64,000 bases of DNA from NCBI RefSeq assembly GCF_015352445.1, contig NZ_JADKPO010000021.1:1-64000 (forward strand). Direction: 5' to 3'. Below are positions 26,819 through 35,084 of this stretch, in pieces. The notes below the pieces were generated by a model that saw only the letters and a program-made list of their open reading frames with translations, did no database searches and was not told the DNA's origin. Made by a program: the position numbers and the translations under genes. This DNA is from Nocardioides agariphilus (GTDB lineage: Bacteria; Actinomycetota; Actinomycetes; Propionibacteriales; Nocardioidaceae). Position 1 is the first letter of the stretch; every line of letters begins with the position of its first letter.

Positions 26819-28618
26819 TTACAGGTCGTCCTTGTCGAACTCGGGGGCCAGGCCTCGGGCGTACTTGATGTCGTCGTTGCTGGTGCCGGCGGCCACCATC
26901 GGCCACACCATCGCGTCACGGTGCACCCGGAAGTCGATGACGACGGGCTGGTCGTCGATGGCCATCGCCTTCTCGATCGTGGCGTCGACCTGGTCGGGCG
27001 ACTCGCACGCCAGCCCCACGCAGCCGTAGGCATCGGCGAGCTTGACGAAGTCGGGGATGCGCTTGCTGTGCAGGTCGGTGTTGGAGTAGCGCTCGTTGTA
27101 GAACAGCGTCTGCCACTGCCGGACCATGCCGAGCGACTCGTTGTTGATGATCGCGACCTTGATGGGGATGTCGTTGATCGCGCAGGTGGCCAGCTCCTGG
27201 TTGGTCATCTGGAAGCAGCCGTCGCCGTCGACGCACCACACGGTCTTGTCGGGCGCCCCCACCTTGGCGCCCATGGCCGCGGGCACCGCGAAGCCCATCG
27301 TGCCCAGGCCGCCGGAGTTGATCCAGGTGCGGGGGTTCTCGTAGCCCACGAAGTGGGCCGCCCACATCTGGTGCTGGCCCACGCCCGCGACGTAGATGGA
27401 CTCCGGGCCCGCGATCCTGCCCAGGCGCTCCATGACGTACTGCGGGGCGAGCGTGCCGTCGTCGGGCTGGTCGTAGGCGAGCGGGTAGCGCTTCTTGATG
27501 TCGGCCAGGAACTCCACCCACGCCTCGTAGTCGCCGGTGTGACCGGCCTCGGCCTCGGCCTTGAGCGCGAGTACCAGGTCGGCGATCACCTCGCGCGCGT
27601 CGCCCACGATGGGCACGTCGACGGCGCGGTTCTTGCCGATCTCGGCCGGGTCGATGTCGGCATGGATGATGCGCGCTCCCGGCGCGAACGAGTCGAGGTT
27701 GCCGGTGACCCGGTCGTCGAACCGCGCGCCCAGGCTGATGATGAGGTCGCTGCGCTGCAGGCCGGCGACCGCAGCGACGGTGCCGTGCATGCCGGGCATG
27801 CCGAGGTGCTGGACGTGGCTGTCAGGGAACGCCCCGCGTGCCATCAAGGTGGTGACGACCGGCATGCCGGTCAGCTCGGCGAGCGCCTTGAGCTCGGCGG
27901 ACGCACCGGCCCGGATCACGCCGCCGCCGACGTAGAGCACCGGCCGGCGGGACTCGAGGATCAGGCGGGCGGCCTCGCGGATCTGCTTGGCGTGAGGTCG
28001 GGTCACCGGCCGGTAGCCGGGCAGGTGCAGCTCGGCCGGCCAGGCGAACGTCGTGCGGGCCTGGAGCGCGGACTTCGCGACGTCGACGAGCACCGGACCG
28101 GGCCTGCCGGTCGAGGCGATGTAGAACGCCTCGGCCACGACCCGCGGGATCTCGTCGGGATCGGTGACCAGGAAGTTGTGCTTGGTGATGGGCATCGTGA
28201 TGCCCCGGATGTCGGCCTCCTGGAAGGCATCGGTGCCGATCGCAGCGGCGCCCACCTGGCCGGTGACGGCCACAATCGGCACGGAGTCCATGTAGGCGTC
28301 GGCGATGGGGGTGACCAGGTTGGTCGCACCCGGGCCCGAGGTGGCCATGCACACGCCCACGCGGCCGCTCGCCACGGCGTACCCCTGTGCCGCGTGGCCG
28401 GCGCCCTGCTCGTGACGCACGAGGATGTGGCGGATCGAGGAGTCCATCAGTGGGTCGTACGCCGGGAGGATGGCGCCGCCCGGGATGCCGAAGATGTCGG
28501 TGGTGCCGGCTGCCTCCAGCGACTTGATCAGGCTCTGCGCGCCGGTGACCGAATCGCCGGTGCCGGGGTCCTGCTCGCCCATCTCGGTTGGCCTTGTCTG
28601 TGAGGTGTGTGGATCCAT
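26819..28618 (-). CDS. ilvB: Acetolactate synthase large (catalytic) subunit
   Basis: Predicted 599-residue TPP enzyme that makes acetolactate or acetohydroxybutyrate. The catalytic Glu lies in [18 protein letters not shown] and hinge regions follow ([11 protein letters not shown]). The TPP motif is [20 protein letters not shown]. The N-terminus is uncertain. The ATG at 28618 directly follows the attenuator's T-run and gives an extra hydrophilic stretch. An ATG at 28582 (MGEQDPG) has AAGG upstream and is a good alternative. The frame further up to 28726 includes the leader region and is not coding. It heads ilvB-ilvN-(ilvC). Confidence 0.95.
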   Translation of the reverse strand: MDPHTSQTRPTEMGEQDPGTGDSVTGAQSLIKSLEAAGTTDIFGIPGGAILPAYDPLMDSSIRHILVRHEQGAGHAAQGYAVASGRVGVCMATSGPGATNLVTPIADAYMDSVPIVAVTGQVGAAAIGTDAFQEADIRGITMPITKHNFLVTDPDEIPRVVAEAFYIASTGRPGPVLVDVAKSALQARTTFAWPAELHLPGYRPVTRPHAKQIREAARLILESRRPVLYVGGGVIRAGASAELKALAELTGMPVVTTLMARGAFPDSHVQHLGMPGMHGTVAAVAGLQRSDLIISLGARFDDRVTGNLDSFAPGARIIHADIDPAEIGKNRAVDVPIVGDAREVIADLVLALKAEAEAGHTGDYEAWVEFLADIKKRYPLAYDQPDDGTLAPQYVMERLGRIAGPESIYVAGVGQHQMWAAHFVGYENPRTWINSGGLGTMGFAVPAAMGAKVGAPDKTVWCVDGDGCFQMTNQELATCAINDIPIKVAIINNESLGMVRQWQTLFYNERYSNTDLHSKRIPDFVKLADAYGCVGLACESPDQVDATIEKAMAIDDQPVVIDFRVHRDAMVWPMVAAGTSNDDIKYARGLAPEFDKDDL

Positions 28619-28619
28619 G

Positions 28620-28654
28620 AAAAAACCCCCCGGCCGATTCGGCAACGAGGGGTG
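28620..28654 (-). terminator. Intrinsic terminator / attenuator before ilvB
   Basis: On the minus strand ACCCC pairs with GGGGGGT around an inner GCCGAATCGGC hairpin, followed by a run of T ending just before the ilvB ATG. With the leader ORF about 25 nt upstream, this forms an attenuator. Confidence 0.75.
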
Positions 28655-28679
28655 ACGCGAGGTGGAGGCGGTGGGGGCC

Positions 28680-28718
28680 TCAGTCCTCGCGTCGGGTGCG
28701 TACAAGCGCGGTGTGCAC
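28680..28718 (-). CDS. Leader peptide of ilvB (12 aa, [12 protein letters not shown])
   Basis: GTG followed by codons for [11 protein letters not shown] and TGA. Leu-Val codons stand in the middle and Arg codons next, with a terminator downstream and the ilvB start after it. Leader-peptide attenuation of ilvB is known for actinobacteria. The regulatory codons here are fewer than in the cimA leader. TACCGT lies 6 nt upstream of the GTG, so the leader transcript is probably leaderless. The frame is distinct from the long open frame that continues from ilvB. Confidence 0.6.
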   Translation of the reverse strand: MHTALVRTRRED

Positions 28719-28724
28719 CCGCCC

Positions 28725-28730
28725 ACGGTA
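28725..28730 (-). promoter_or_regulatory. -10-like hexamer TACCGT for the ilvB leader transcript
   Basis: TACCGT, 6 nt, then the leader-peptide GTG at 28718. Confidence 0.45.
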
Positions 28731-28772
28731 GCCGCCGGGCCGACGATCCGTCATGGAGTCTCGCAGGCCGTC

Positions 28773-28804
28773 CCAGCATCCGGGACCCGTGTCCCGGATG
28801 CTGG
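28773..28804. repeat. Perfect 14-bp inverted repeat
   Basis: CCAGCATCCGGGAC, loop CCGT, then GTCCCGGATGCTGG. The stem has no mismatch and no T-tract. It lies just after the PCD/VOC fusion gene (stop at 28818) and before the ilvB promoter, so it may end that transcript or be a palindromic repeat. Confidence 0.8.
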
Positions 28805-28817
28805 CCTCGCGCACACC

Positions 28818-29465
28818 TCAGTCACGCCCCACCGAGGTGCAGACGCACACCTTGTTGCCCTCCGGGTCGGCGAGCACGATGAAGGCCGGCTCGTGCTCGC
28901 GCGAGACCAGTGTCCCGCCCGCTGCGAGCGCGGCCGCGATGCGAACCTCTGCCTGGTCCGGCGGCACCGACACGTCGACGTGGAAGCGCTGGCGGGGCTC
29001 CTCACTCGCCTCGCTCTGCTGGAGCCAGAAGGTGACCTGGCGGCCCTGCGGGTCACAGATGTCGAGGTCGTCGATCGCTTCGTAGCCCAGCACCGCCGCC
29101 CAGAACGCCGCGACGGCGGGCCGGTCGTGGGTGTCGAGACCGATCTCGATCCGGCTCAGCCTGTCAGGCGTCGCCTCGATGCCGAGCTCGGAGGCGATCT
29201 GGCTGATCGTCGTCGCCAGCGCGAGGTCACGCTCGGTCACCCCACCGGCGTCGTGGCTCCACAGCCTCACGTGCACAGCGGGATAGGTCAGCGTCAGGTC
29301 GGGATGGTGGTTGACCGCCTCGGCCGCGGCGCCGATGCGCTCGACGAAGCGCAGCCCGGTGGCGAAGTCTCCGGTCGCGTAGACAGCCTCGATGGCGCTG
29401 AGCAGGACCTCGAATCCGGCAGGCTGCCGCTCGCGCACCTCGCTGCGCTTGAGTGTCTCGGGCAT
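28818..29465 (-). CDS. Pterin-4a-carbinolamine-dehydratase-like / VOC fusion protein
   Basis: Predicted 215-residue two-domain protein. Residues about 20-92 match the PCD/DCoH fold: FVERIGAAAEAVNHHPDLTLTYPAVHVRLWSHDAGGVTERDLALATTIS, including the catalytic His pair of the NHHPD motif and a later His. Residues about 105-213 form a VOC domain (SRIEIGLDTHDRPAVAAFWAAVLGY, with a C-terminal ADPEGNKVCVC). Such fusions are known in actinobacteria. The combined role is not established; recycling of a pterin cofactor is possible only if a pterin-dependent hydroxylase exists elsewhere. It is followed downstream by the 28773 inverted repeat and preceded by another VOC gene at 33 bp. Confidence 0.82.
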   Translation of the reverse strand: MPETLKRSEVRERQPAGFEVLLSAIEAVYATGDFATGLRFVERIGAAAEAVNHHPDLTLTYPAVHVRLWSHDAGGVTERDLALATTISQIASELGIEATPDRLSRIEIGLDTHDRPAVAAFWAAVLGYEAIDDLDICDPQGRQVTFWLQQSEASEEPRQRFHVDVSVPPDQAEVRIAAALAAGGTLVSREHEPAFIVLADPEGNKVCVCTSVGRD

Positions 29466-29498
29466 CGCGTGTCTCCTCGTCGTCAGGGATCGGCCAGG

Positions 29499-29921
29499 TC
29501 AGTGGTGCGGCAAGACGGTCTGGCCGATGGGTCCGGGGTTGTAGGCGACCTCCCACCGGAAGCCCGCCGGGTCGGCGAAGTAGCCGGTGTAGCCGCCCCA
29601 CTCGCGCTCGACCGCGTCGCCGACGTAGGACGCTCCGGCGGCGCGTGCGTCCTCGAGCACGGCGTCGACCTCCTCGCGGGTCGCCAGGTTGTGGGCCAGC
29701 GTGATCGGCACGAGGCCCTCGCCGCGTCTGATCGGACCGACCTCTTCCTCGAAGCCAGGCTCGGCCCACAGCGACAGCACGAGGTGCTCGCCGACCTGGA
29801 TCATCACGACGTCGCCAGGCACGTGCATCGCGGCCTCCCAGCCGAGCCCGTCGACGTAGAACTCGTGGGCTGCCTCGAGGTCGGGGACGGCCAGGGTGAG
29901 GAAGCTGACGCGTGGCTCCAT
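29499..29921 (-). CDS. VOC family protein
   Basis: Predicted 140-residue glyoxalase-like protein. It has SFLTLAVPDLEAAHEFYVDGLGWEAAMHVPGDVVMIQVG in the first half and EWGGYTGYFADPAGFRWEVAYNPG in the second, the GYFADPxGFxWE signature of a large bacterial VOC group. The ATG at 29921 was chosen because the first strand begins there; the frame to 30041 overlaps the acetyltransferase gene. It is probably in one transcript with the acetyltransferase upstream and the PCD/VOC fusion downstream. Confidence 0.88.
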   Translation of the reverse strand: MEPRVSFLTLAVPDLEAAHEFYVDGLGWEAAMHVPGDVVMIQVGEHLVLSLWAEPGFEEEVGPIRRGEGLVPITLAHNLATREEVDAVLEDARAAGASYVGDAVEREWGGYTGYFADPAGFRWEVAYNPGPIGQTVLPHH

Positions 29922-29943
29922 GCGACCCACCTTGCCACGGACC

Positions 29944-30651
29944 TCAGACAGCCTCGATCCGAGTGAGGTCGCCGAGGTGCTGGCGCTGTCCCCCGTCGTC
30001 GTCGAAGTTGGCCGGGTCGAGCCAGGCCTCGTGGGCAGCACGGATGCGCGGCCACTCGGCGTCGGTGATCGAGAACCAGTCGGTGTCGCGGTTGCGGCCC
30101 TTGTAGACCAGGGCCTGACGGAACCGGCCCTCGTAGGTGAACCCGAGCCGCGCGGCCGCGCGGCGTGACGGCTCGTTGAGGGAGTCGCACTTCCACTCGT
30201 ACCTGCGGTAGCCGAGGGCGTCGAAGACGTGGTGGGCCAGCAGGTACATCGCCTCCGTCGAGGCCGGCGTGCGCTGCATCGACCGGGCCAACAGGATGCC
30301 GCCGATCTCGACGACGCCGTTGGCCGGGTCTGCCCTCATCAAGGTGGCGATGCCCTCCGGACCACGCCCCCGCGGCGTGACCACGAAGCTCACGTCGGTG
30401 GGGTGGGCGAGCAGTTCGGCCACGAAGGTCTCCATCGAGGCCGGGCCCGTGGGGCGGTCGGCCGGACGGTAGGTCCACAACGCGTCGTCCTGGGGCCCCG
30501 AGAGCGCGTCGTACAACGCCGCCGAGTGGGCGTGCTCGAGGCCGGCGACGGTGACATAGCGACCGGTCAGCACCACAGGGGCCGGCGCGGGTCGTGGCTC
30601 CCAGTCGACGGGCTCGCCGAGCTCCTGCCCGTGCTGGTTGGTGCGCGTCAT
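29944..30651 (-). CDS. GNAT-family N-acetyltransferase
   Basis: Predicted 235-residue acetyltransferase of the RimJ/RimL-like type. Features are LTGRYVTVAGLEHAHSAALYDAL, the IGGILLARSMQRTPASTEAMYLLAHHVFDALGYRRYEWKCDSLNEPSRRAAARLGFTYEGRFRQALVYKGRNRDTDWFSITDAEWP core, and the acetyl-CoA-binding and C-terminal signature of that group. The ATG overlaps the kynureninase stop (ATGA), so it is translationally coupled to kynU. Its substrate may be a product of that operon, which is inference. Confidence 0.9.
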   Translation of the reverse strand: MTRTNQHGQELGEPVDWEPRPAPAPVVLTGRYVTVAGLEHAHSAALYDALSGPQDDALWTYRPADRPTGPASMETFVAELLAHPTDVSFVVTPRGRGPEGIATLMRADPANGVVEIGGILLARSMQRTPASTEAMYLLAHHVFDALGYRRYEWKCDSLNEPSRRAAARLGFTYEGRFRQALVYKGRNRDTDWFSITDAEWPRIRAAHEAWLDPANFDDDGGQRQHLGDLTRIEAV

Positions 30652-31826
30652 CCCAGCAGCTCCCGCACGGCGGCGATGCCGCGGTCCACCTCGTCGTACG
30701 ACGTGGACAGCGGCGAGAGCCCGACGCGCAGGCCGCCCGGGTCGCGGTAGTCGGGGATGACGTCTCGCTCCCACAGCGCCGCCACCACACGCTGCATGTC
30801 GCGATGGTGGAGCGTGACGTGGCCGCCGCGCCAGCCGGCGTCGCGTGGCGATGCGACCGTGACGCCGCGGCCGGAGAGGTGCTCGTCGGCCAGGGCGATG
30901 GCGTGCTCGGTGAGGCCGACGGACTTCTCGCGCACCGCTGCCATGCCCACCTCGTCGACGAGGTCCACCATGTCGCTGACGGCGAGCATCGCCGTGACGG
31001 CCGGCGTCCCGGACAGGAATCGGCGGATGCCCTGGGTCGGCGTGTAGACCGGGCCCATCAGGAACGGGTCGGTCGCGCCCATCCAGCCCTGGATGGGCTG
31101 GCTCAGGTCGTCGAGGTGACGAGCCGCGACGTAGCAGTAGGCAGGCGACCCGGGGCCACCGTTGAGGTACTTGTAGGTGCAGCCGACCGCCAGGTCGGCC
31201 TGCCACGCGTCGAGCTCGACCGGCACCGACCCGCCCGAGTGCGAGAGGTCCCACAGGATCAGGGCGCCGGCATCGTGGGCGATCCTGGTCAGCGCGGAAC
31301 CGTCGGCGAGGTAGGCCGACCGGTAGGCCACGTGGCTGGCGACGACGAGCGCCGTACGCTCGCTCACCACGTCAGCGAGCAGCTCGGCTGTGATGCCGGC
31401 GCTGGTGTCGACGTCGACCCAACGCAGCGCCAGGCCGCACTCGCGGGCCACGCCGTCGGCGACGTAGCGGTCGGTGGGGAAGTTGTCGCGGTCGACCACG
31501 ATCTCGGTCCGCCCCGGGCGCGCGGCGACGGCTGCCCGCATCAGCTTGTAGAGCAGGACGGTGGTCGAGTCGCCGACGGCGACCTGGCCCGGTGCGGCGC
31601 CGAGGAAGGTACGGCCGATGCGGTCCCCCAGCGTCAGCGGCAGGTCGAACCAGCGCTCGTCCCAGCCGCGGATCAGGCGGCCACCCCACTCCTCCAGCAC
31701 GAACTCGCGAAGTCGCTCGGCGGTGACCTTCAGCGGCCGGCCCAGCGAGTTGCCGTCGAAGTAGACCAGGTCGGACTCCGCGCCGACGAAGCGGTCGCGG
31801 TACTGCTGCAGCGGGTCGTGGGGCAT
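30648..31826 (-). CDS. kynU: Kynureninase
   Basis: Predicted 392-residue PLP hydrolase that cleaves kynurenine to anthranilate and alanine. FDGNSLGRPLK opens the substrate-binding region. DLSHSGGSVPVEL and AVGCTYKYLNGGPGSPAYCYV contain the PLP-binding Lys. PIQGWMGATDPF follows. The ATG shares a base with the stop of the amidohydrolase gene (TGATG), and the end overlaps the acetyltransferase. No tryptophan dioxygenase is nearby. The amidohydrolase upstream is not of the classic KynB type, so its role as formylkynurenine hydrolase is only possible. Confidence 0.95.
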   Translation of the reverse strand: MPHDPLQQYRDRFVGAESDLVYFDGNSLGRPLKVTAERLREFVLEEWGGRLIRGWDERWFDLPLTLGDRIGRTFLGAAPGQVAVGDSTTVLLYKLMRAAVAARPGRTEIVVDRDNFPTDRYVADGVARECGLALRWVDVDTSAGITAELLADVVSERTALVVASHVAYRSAYLADGSALTRIAHDAGALILWDLSHSGGSVPVELDAWQADLAVGCTYKYLNGGPGSPAYCYVAARHLDDLSQPIQGWMGATDPFLMGPVYTPTQGIRRFLSGTPAVTAMLAVSDMVDLVDEVGMAAVREKSVGLTEHAIALADEHLSGRGVTVASPRDAGWRGGHVTLHHRDMQRVVAALWERDVIPDYRDPGGLRVGLSPLSTSYDEVDRGIAAVRELLG

Positions 31827-32674
31827 CAGGCCTCCGTCCGTATGACGTGCGCGCCGGCCAGGCGGTCGGCGAAGGGTTCGGGCCCGTCCGGCACGTCGGT
31901 CTGCAGGCCGTCGTCGACACTCGTGAACGGCCAGGGGTCCGTCAGCGCCGCGAGCACCGCGTCGTCGTCGAGTCCGGCCTCGGACAACAGCCCGGTCTCG
32001 CGCAGGTTCAGGGCCTCGGGCAGCGGGCCGTTGCCGAGGTCGGTGCCGTAGAGCACGCGTCCGCCGGCTGCGGCGAAACGCGCCAGGTTGTCGACGGCCC
32101 GCTGCTGGTCGGGGGTCGCGGCGCCGTAGCCGTGGATGTCGAGCGTGCTGATCCAGACCTGCCCCGCCGCCACCGCCTCGGCCACCACCTCGTCGTCGAG
32201 TCGGTGAGTCCACGGCGTGTGCGCGAGCGCCCCCACTCCCCCGGCCAGGGCGAGCTCGACCATGCCGGGCCCCTCACAGTGCGCGACCACGGGGAGCCCG
32301 GCTGCCGTGGCCTCACCCACCACCTCGCGGAGGGACGACAGGTCGAGCACGGCACCGGCGTCACGGTTGAGGGTGGTCTTCACCAGGGCAGCACCCAGGG
32401 CCACCTGGTGCGCAACGGCTGCGGCGGCCGCTCGGGGCTCGGCGACCTCGCTGGTGCAGCGAGGTGGCGCCCATCCACTCGCCCTCGGGTAGCCACCGGG
32501 CGCGGCCACGAACCTACCGGCGTACGACGTGGCCACCGCCGCGCTGGCCGCAAGAGCGACGACGTCGTCGTTCCAGCCGAGGTCCACGACCCGCCCGATC
32601 CCCGAGTCCGCCAGGCCCGTCAGGTCGACGAGTCCCACGTGCACGTGGTGGTCGACGAACACGGGCGAGCGCAC
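31826..32674 (-). CDS. Metal-dependent amidohydrolase-like protein
   Basis: Predicted 282-residue TIM-barrel hydrolase. The metal-binding HxH motif lies in FVDHHVHVG near residues 7-12. Further likely ligands are LVKTTLN (Lys), VAHCEGP (His), LAHTPWTH (His) and YGTDLGNG (Asp). The GTG at 32674 was chosen from the HxH position and a TAGGGT hexamer 7 nt upstream; the long upstream frame to 33136 overlaps another gene. It is the first gene of an amidohydrolase-kynU-acetyltransferase operon. A function in kynurenine formation or in removal of a related amide is plausible but unproven. Confidence 0.82.
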   Translation of the reverse strand: MRSPVFVDHHVHVGLVDLTGLADSGIGRVVDLGWNDDVVALAASAAVATSYAGRFVAAPGGYPRASGWAPPRCTSEVAEPRAAAAAVAHQVALGAALVKTTLNRDAGAVLDLSSLREVVGEATAAGLPVVAHCEGPGMVELALAGGVGALAHTPWTHRLDDEVVAEAVAAGQVWISTLDIHGYGAATPDQQRAVDNLARFAAAGGRVLYGTDLGNGPLPEALNLRETGLLSEAGLDDDAVLAALTDPWPFTSVDDGLQTDVPDGPEPFADRLAGAHVIRTEA

Positions 32675-32681
32675 GGTGCCG

Positions 32682-32687
32682 ACCCTA
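32682..32687 (-). promoter_or_regulatory. -10-like hexamer TAGGGT before the kynU operon
   Basis: TAGGGT, 7 nt, then the GTG at 32674. No ribosome site is seen. Confidence 0.5.
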
Positions 32688-32712
32688 GTGCCGCGGGTGC
32701 GCGACGCCGGCG

Positions 32713-33723
32713 TCACTGGTAGCTGACGAACCTCACGGCAGGCCGGATCTTGCGCACGCGCTGCGGGGAGAACAGGTTGACGTCCTCGTCGTAGAACAGC
32801 TTGAAGCCCATCGCGAACTGGTCGGGCCGTGCGACCGCGTGGTAGGTCGCCAGCTTCTGGCGCTGGGTGCCGAAGCCATCGACGTGCTGCACCATGGCCA
32901 GCCCCTTGCGGTCCACCACCTTGTCGATGTTGCGGATCATCGAGGTGCGGAACTGGTGGAGGACGAACGCCTTCTCCGGCAGGCCGCGTCGTTGCTTGAG
33001 ACCGGACAGCCACCTCGTGACCCGGTTGACCTCGACTGCGCCCACGCTGCCGATCACCTGGGCCGGCACCTGCCGCGGGCCGACCCGCCACTCGGGGTCG
33101 AGCGCCAGACCGACCCACGGATCCTGAAGCGCCCACTTCCAGCGCTGGGCCACGGTGAGGAAGTCGGACCGGCCAGGCTGCAGGTCGAGCACCACGAGCG
33201 CGCCGTGACGGTGCGCAGCGGCGATGTAGTCGCGCACCGCCGCGTCGGAAATGTCGTGGCTGTAGTCGCCGTCAGGACCCGGCACCGCGTCGGCGACCGT
33301 GACGATCAGCTCATAGACCGGCTGGACCTGCTCGCCGTCTCGACCGAACGGCTCGGCCGCCTTGAGCAGTCGCCGGTGCATGGTGTCGGGGTCCGCCTCA
33401 CCCAGGACGCCGAGCACACCGGTGCCGGCCGTGCCGTAGTACGCGACCAGGAATCGGCGGTGCCCGAAGACCCTGGTGCCTCCGCCCGGCAGGTCCACGA
33501 CCTCCTGGACCGCAGATACGGCGGCAGGTAGGGGGGCAGGTACCGCGGGCTGCCCGAGAGTGACCTCAGCCGGGGCCGCGGCCACCCGCGCGAGCGCTCC
33601 GTCAGGGGCGCGCCCGCCCTGCGCGCCGGCAGTGCTCAGCGATTCGACGCCGATGAAGGCCAGCCCCGCGATCGTCGCGATCACGAGCAGCCGCAGCGGC
33701 TTGTCGGCCGGGACCTTGCCCAT
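32713..33723 (-). CDS. Secreted or membrane-anchored protein of unknown function
   Basis: Predicted 336-residue protein with an N-terminal hydrophobic segment (LRLLVIATIAGLAFIGVESL) that may be an uncleaved signal anchor. The rest looks like a TIM-barrel: FLVAYYGTAGTGVLGVLGE, YELIVTVADAVPGPDGDYSHDIS, ALVVLDLQPGRSDFLTVAQRW, WVGLALDPEWRV, KAFVLHQFRTSMI, QHVDGFGTQ and FAMGFKLFYDEDVNLFSP. Strand-end acidic residues (LDLQPG, LDPEW) are reminiscent of glycoside-hydrolase-like barrels, but no family is named with confidence. TAGTCT lies 7 nt before the ATG. Confidence 0.75.
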   Translation of the reverse strand: MGKVPADKPLRLLVIATIAGLAFIGVESLSTAGAQGGRAPDGALARVAAAPAEVTLGQPAVPAPLPAAVSAVQEVVDLPGGGTRVFGHRRFLVAYYGTAGTGVLGVLGEADPDTMHRRLLKAAEPFGRDGEQVQPVYELIVTVADAVPGPDGDYSHDISDAAVRDYIAAAHRHGALVVLDLQPGRSDFLTVAQRWKWALQDPWVGLALDPEWRVGPRQVPAQVIGSVGAVEVNRVTRWLSGLKQRRGLPEKAFVLHQFRTSMIRNIDKVVDRKGLAMVQHVDGFGTQRQKLATYHAVARPDQFAMGFKLFYDEDVNLFSPQRVRKIRPAVRFVSYQ

Positions 33724-33730
33724 GGCCGTG

Positions 33731-33736
33731 AGACTA
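33731..33736 (-). promoter_or_regulatory. -10-like hexamer TAGTCT, leaderless-type start
   Basis: TAGTCT, 7 nt, then the ATG at 33723. No Shine-Dalgarno sequence is present. Confidence 0.5.
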
Positions 33737-33791
33737 GGAGCGGACCGGATTGGTTGCCGGGACCCGCGCCGAGGCGGCGCCCGGGCCTGCC

Positions 33792-34907
33792 TCACCCATG
33801 GTGCGGCAGGGCGGTGATCGCCGGGCCCACGGCGACGGCGTCGAGGTCGGGCGCCGCGACCGGCAGCGGCCGTCTCGCCACGACCGACACCTTGCCCGAG
33901 GCCGCACGGCGGACCACGAGCGAGCAGTCCTCGTCAGCCGGGTCCGGACTGGTCAGGTCGGCGAGCGCCTCGTCGCGACAGGCCTGGACCAGCCTCGAGG
34001 CGATGTCGTAACCCAGGGCGGTGGTGGCGTCGGGACGCGCGCCGGTCCCGCGCTGGAGCGCGAGCACGAGATCGGGTACGTCGGCGCGGTGCCACGTGGA
34101 GGCGGCGTAGACGGCCCCGCCGCGGCCGAGGTCGGCCAGGTCGCGCTCGTCGACGCCGCGGCCGGCGATGACGATCTCGGCGGGCACGCGTGCGGCGCGC
34201 AGCGCCTCGACGATCTCTCGTAGCTGGTGTCCCGTGGCGTGCACGGCGACGACCCGGGCCCCCGAGACGCGGGCGACCTGGGCGGCGGCGGTCGCGCTCC
34301 TCGGCCAGACCTCGACCGAGCCCGCGACGGACTCGCCGTGCTCGACGTAGCCCGCGCGCAGGGCCACGACACCGTCGCCGCTCCCCTCGTCGCGGCTGAC
34401 CAGCTGGAACAGCGAGCCCTGCAGGTGCTGGGCGGCCCACTGGCCCAGCACGTAGGCCTCCTGCCAGTGGTGTTCGGTCCGGCGCAGCACCCCTCTCCTG
34501 TGCTGCGCCGGGTGAGCGACCAGATCGCCCTCGTCGGCCACCACGAGGCCGATACCGCGAGACGAGCAGAGCGGGCCCAGCAGGTCCGCCACACCGGCCG
34601 AGGTGACGACGAGGGCGTCCGCGCCTGCCTCGAGCAGCCTGGTGGCCGCGTCGACGAGGGCGGGTCCGAACGGCGTTGCGCCAGCCGCCGTCACGGACGC
34701 ATGGAGGTCGCGAGCGTGCTCGAGACCGAGCCGGAGCCCGGCCACCAGCCGATGTCCGCGACCAGGGCGGTCGGCCGGGTCGGTCACCAGGACGCCGAGG
34801 TGCAACGAGCGGCGGGTCGCCTCCGGGCGGCGCAGCAGGTCACGGCCAAGGACGCCGGCCGCCGGGCCGGGGCGGAGGGCGACGGGTCGCGAAGCGCTGG
34901 CCAGCAC
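33792..34907 (-). CDS. Periplasmic-binding-protein-like (type I fold) protein without signal or HTH
   Basis: Predicted 371-residue protein. The central region resembles type I binding proteins: LHLGVLVTDPADRPGRGHRLVAGLRLGLEHA at the first strand-helix, GADALVVTSAGVADLLGPLCSSRGIGLVVADE, HHWQEAYVLGQWAAQHL, GARVVAVHATGHQLREIVEALRAARVPAEIVIAGRGVDE and ALGYDIASRLVQA. It has neither a signal peptide/lipobox nor a LacI-type helix-turn-helix, so it is either a cytoplasmic ligand-binding protein or has a mis-assigned N-terminus. No transporter genes are adjacent. Function unknown. Confidence 0.65.
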   Translation of the reverse strand: MLASASRPVALRPGPAAGVLGRDLLRRPEATRRSLHLGVLVTDPADRPGRGHRLVAGLRLGLEHARDLHASVTAAGATPFGPALVDAATRLLEAGADALVVTSAGVADLLGPLCSSRGIGLVVADEGDLVAHPAQHRRGVLRRTEHHWQEAYVLGQWAAQHLQGSLFQLVSRDEGSGDGVVALRAGYVEHGESVAGSVEVWPRSATAAAQVARVSGARVVAVHATGHQLREIVEALRAARVPAEIVIAGRGVDERDLADLGRGGAVYAASTWHRADVPDLVLALQRGTGARPDATTALGYDIASRLVQACRDEALADLTSPDPADEDCSLVVRRAASGKVSVVARRPLPVAAPDLDAVAVGPAITALPHHG

Positions 34908-35084
34908 GCTTGATGCCTCCTCGTGAGCGCACGACGGCGCGCCTCACGAACGGGGGGACGCCGAGAGCCTCGGACTGAGTGGACCGGGGCCGTGGTGACG
35001 ACGCTAGGTCAGCGGTTCCCGCACCCGCCGCGGAACTCGCGAACCTTCACCTTCCGGTCCAGTCATCCCCGGAGGTCGAAGGTC

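Noticed and set aside
33792-34907. LacI-family repressor
   Set aside because: The N-terminus lacks the LacI helix-turn-helix; only the binding-protein-like fold is visible.
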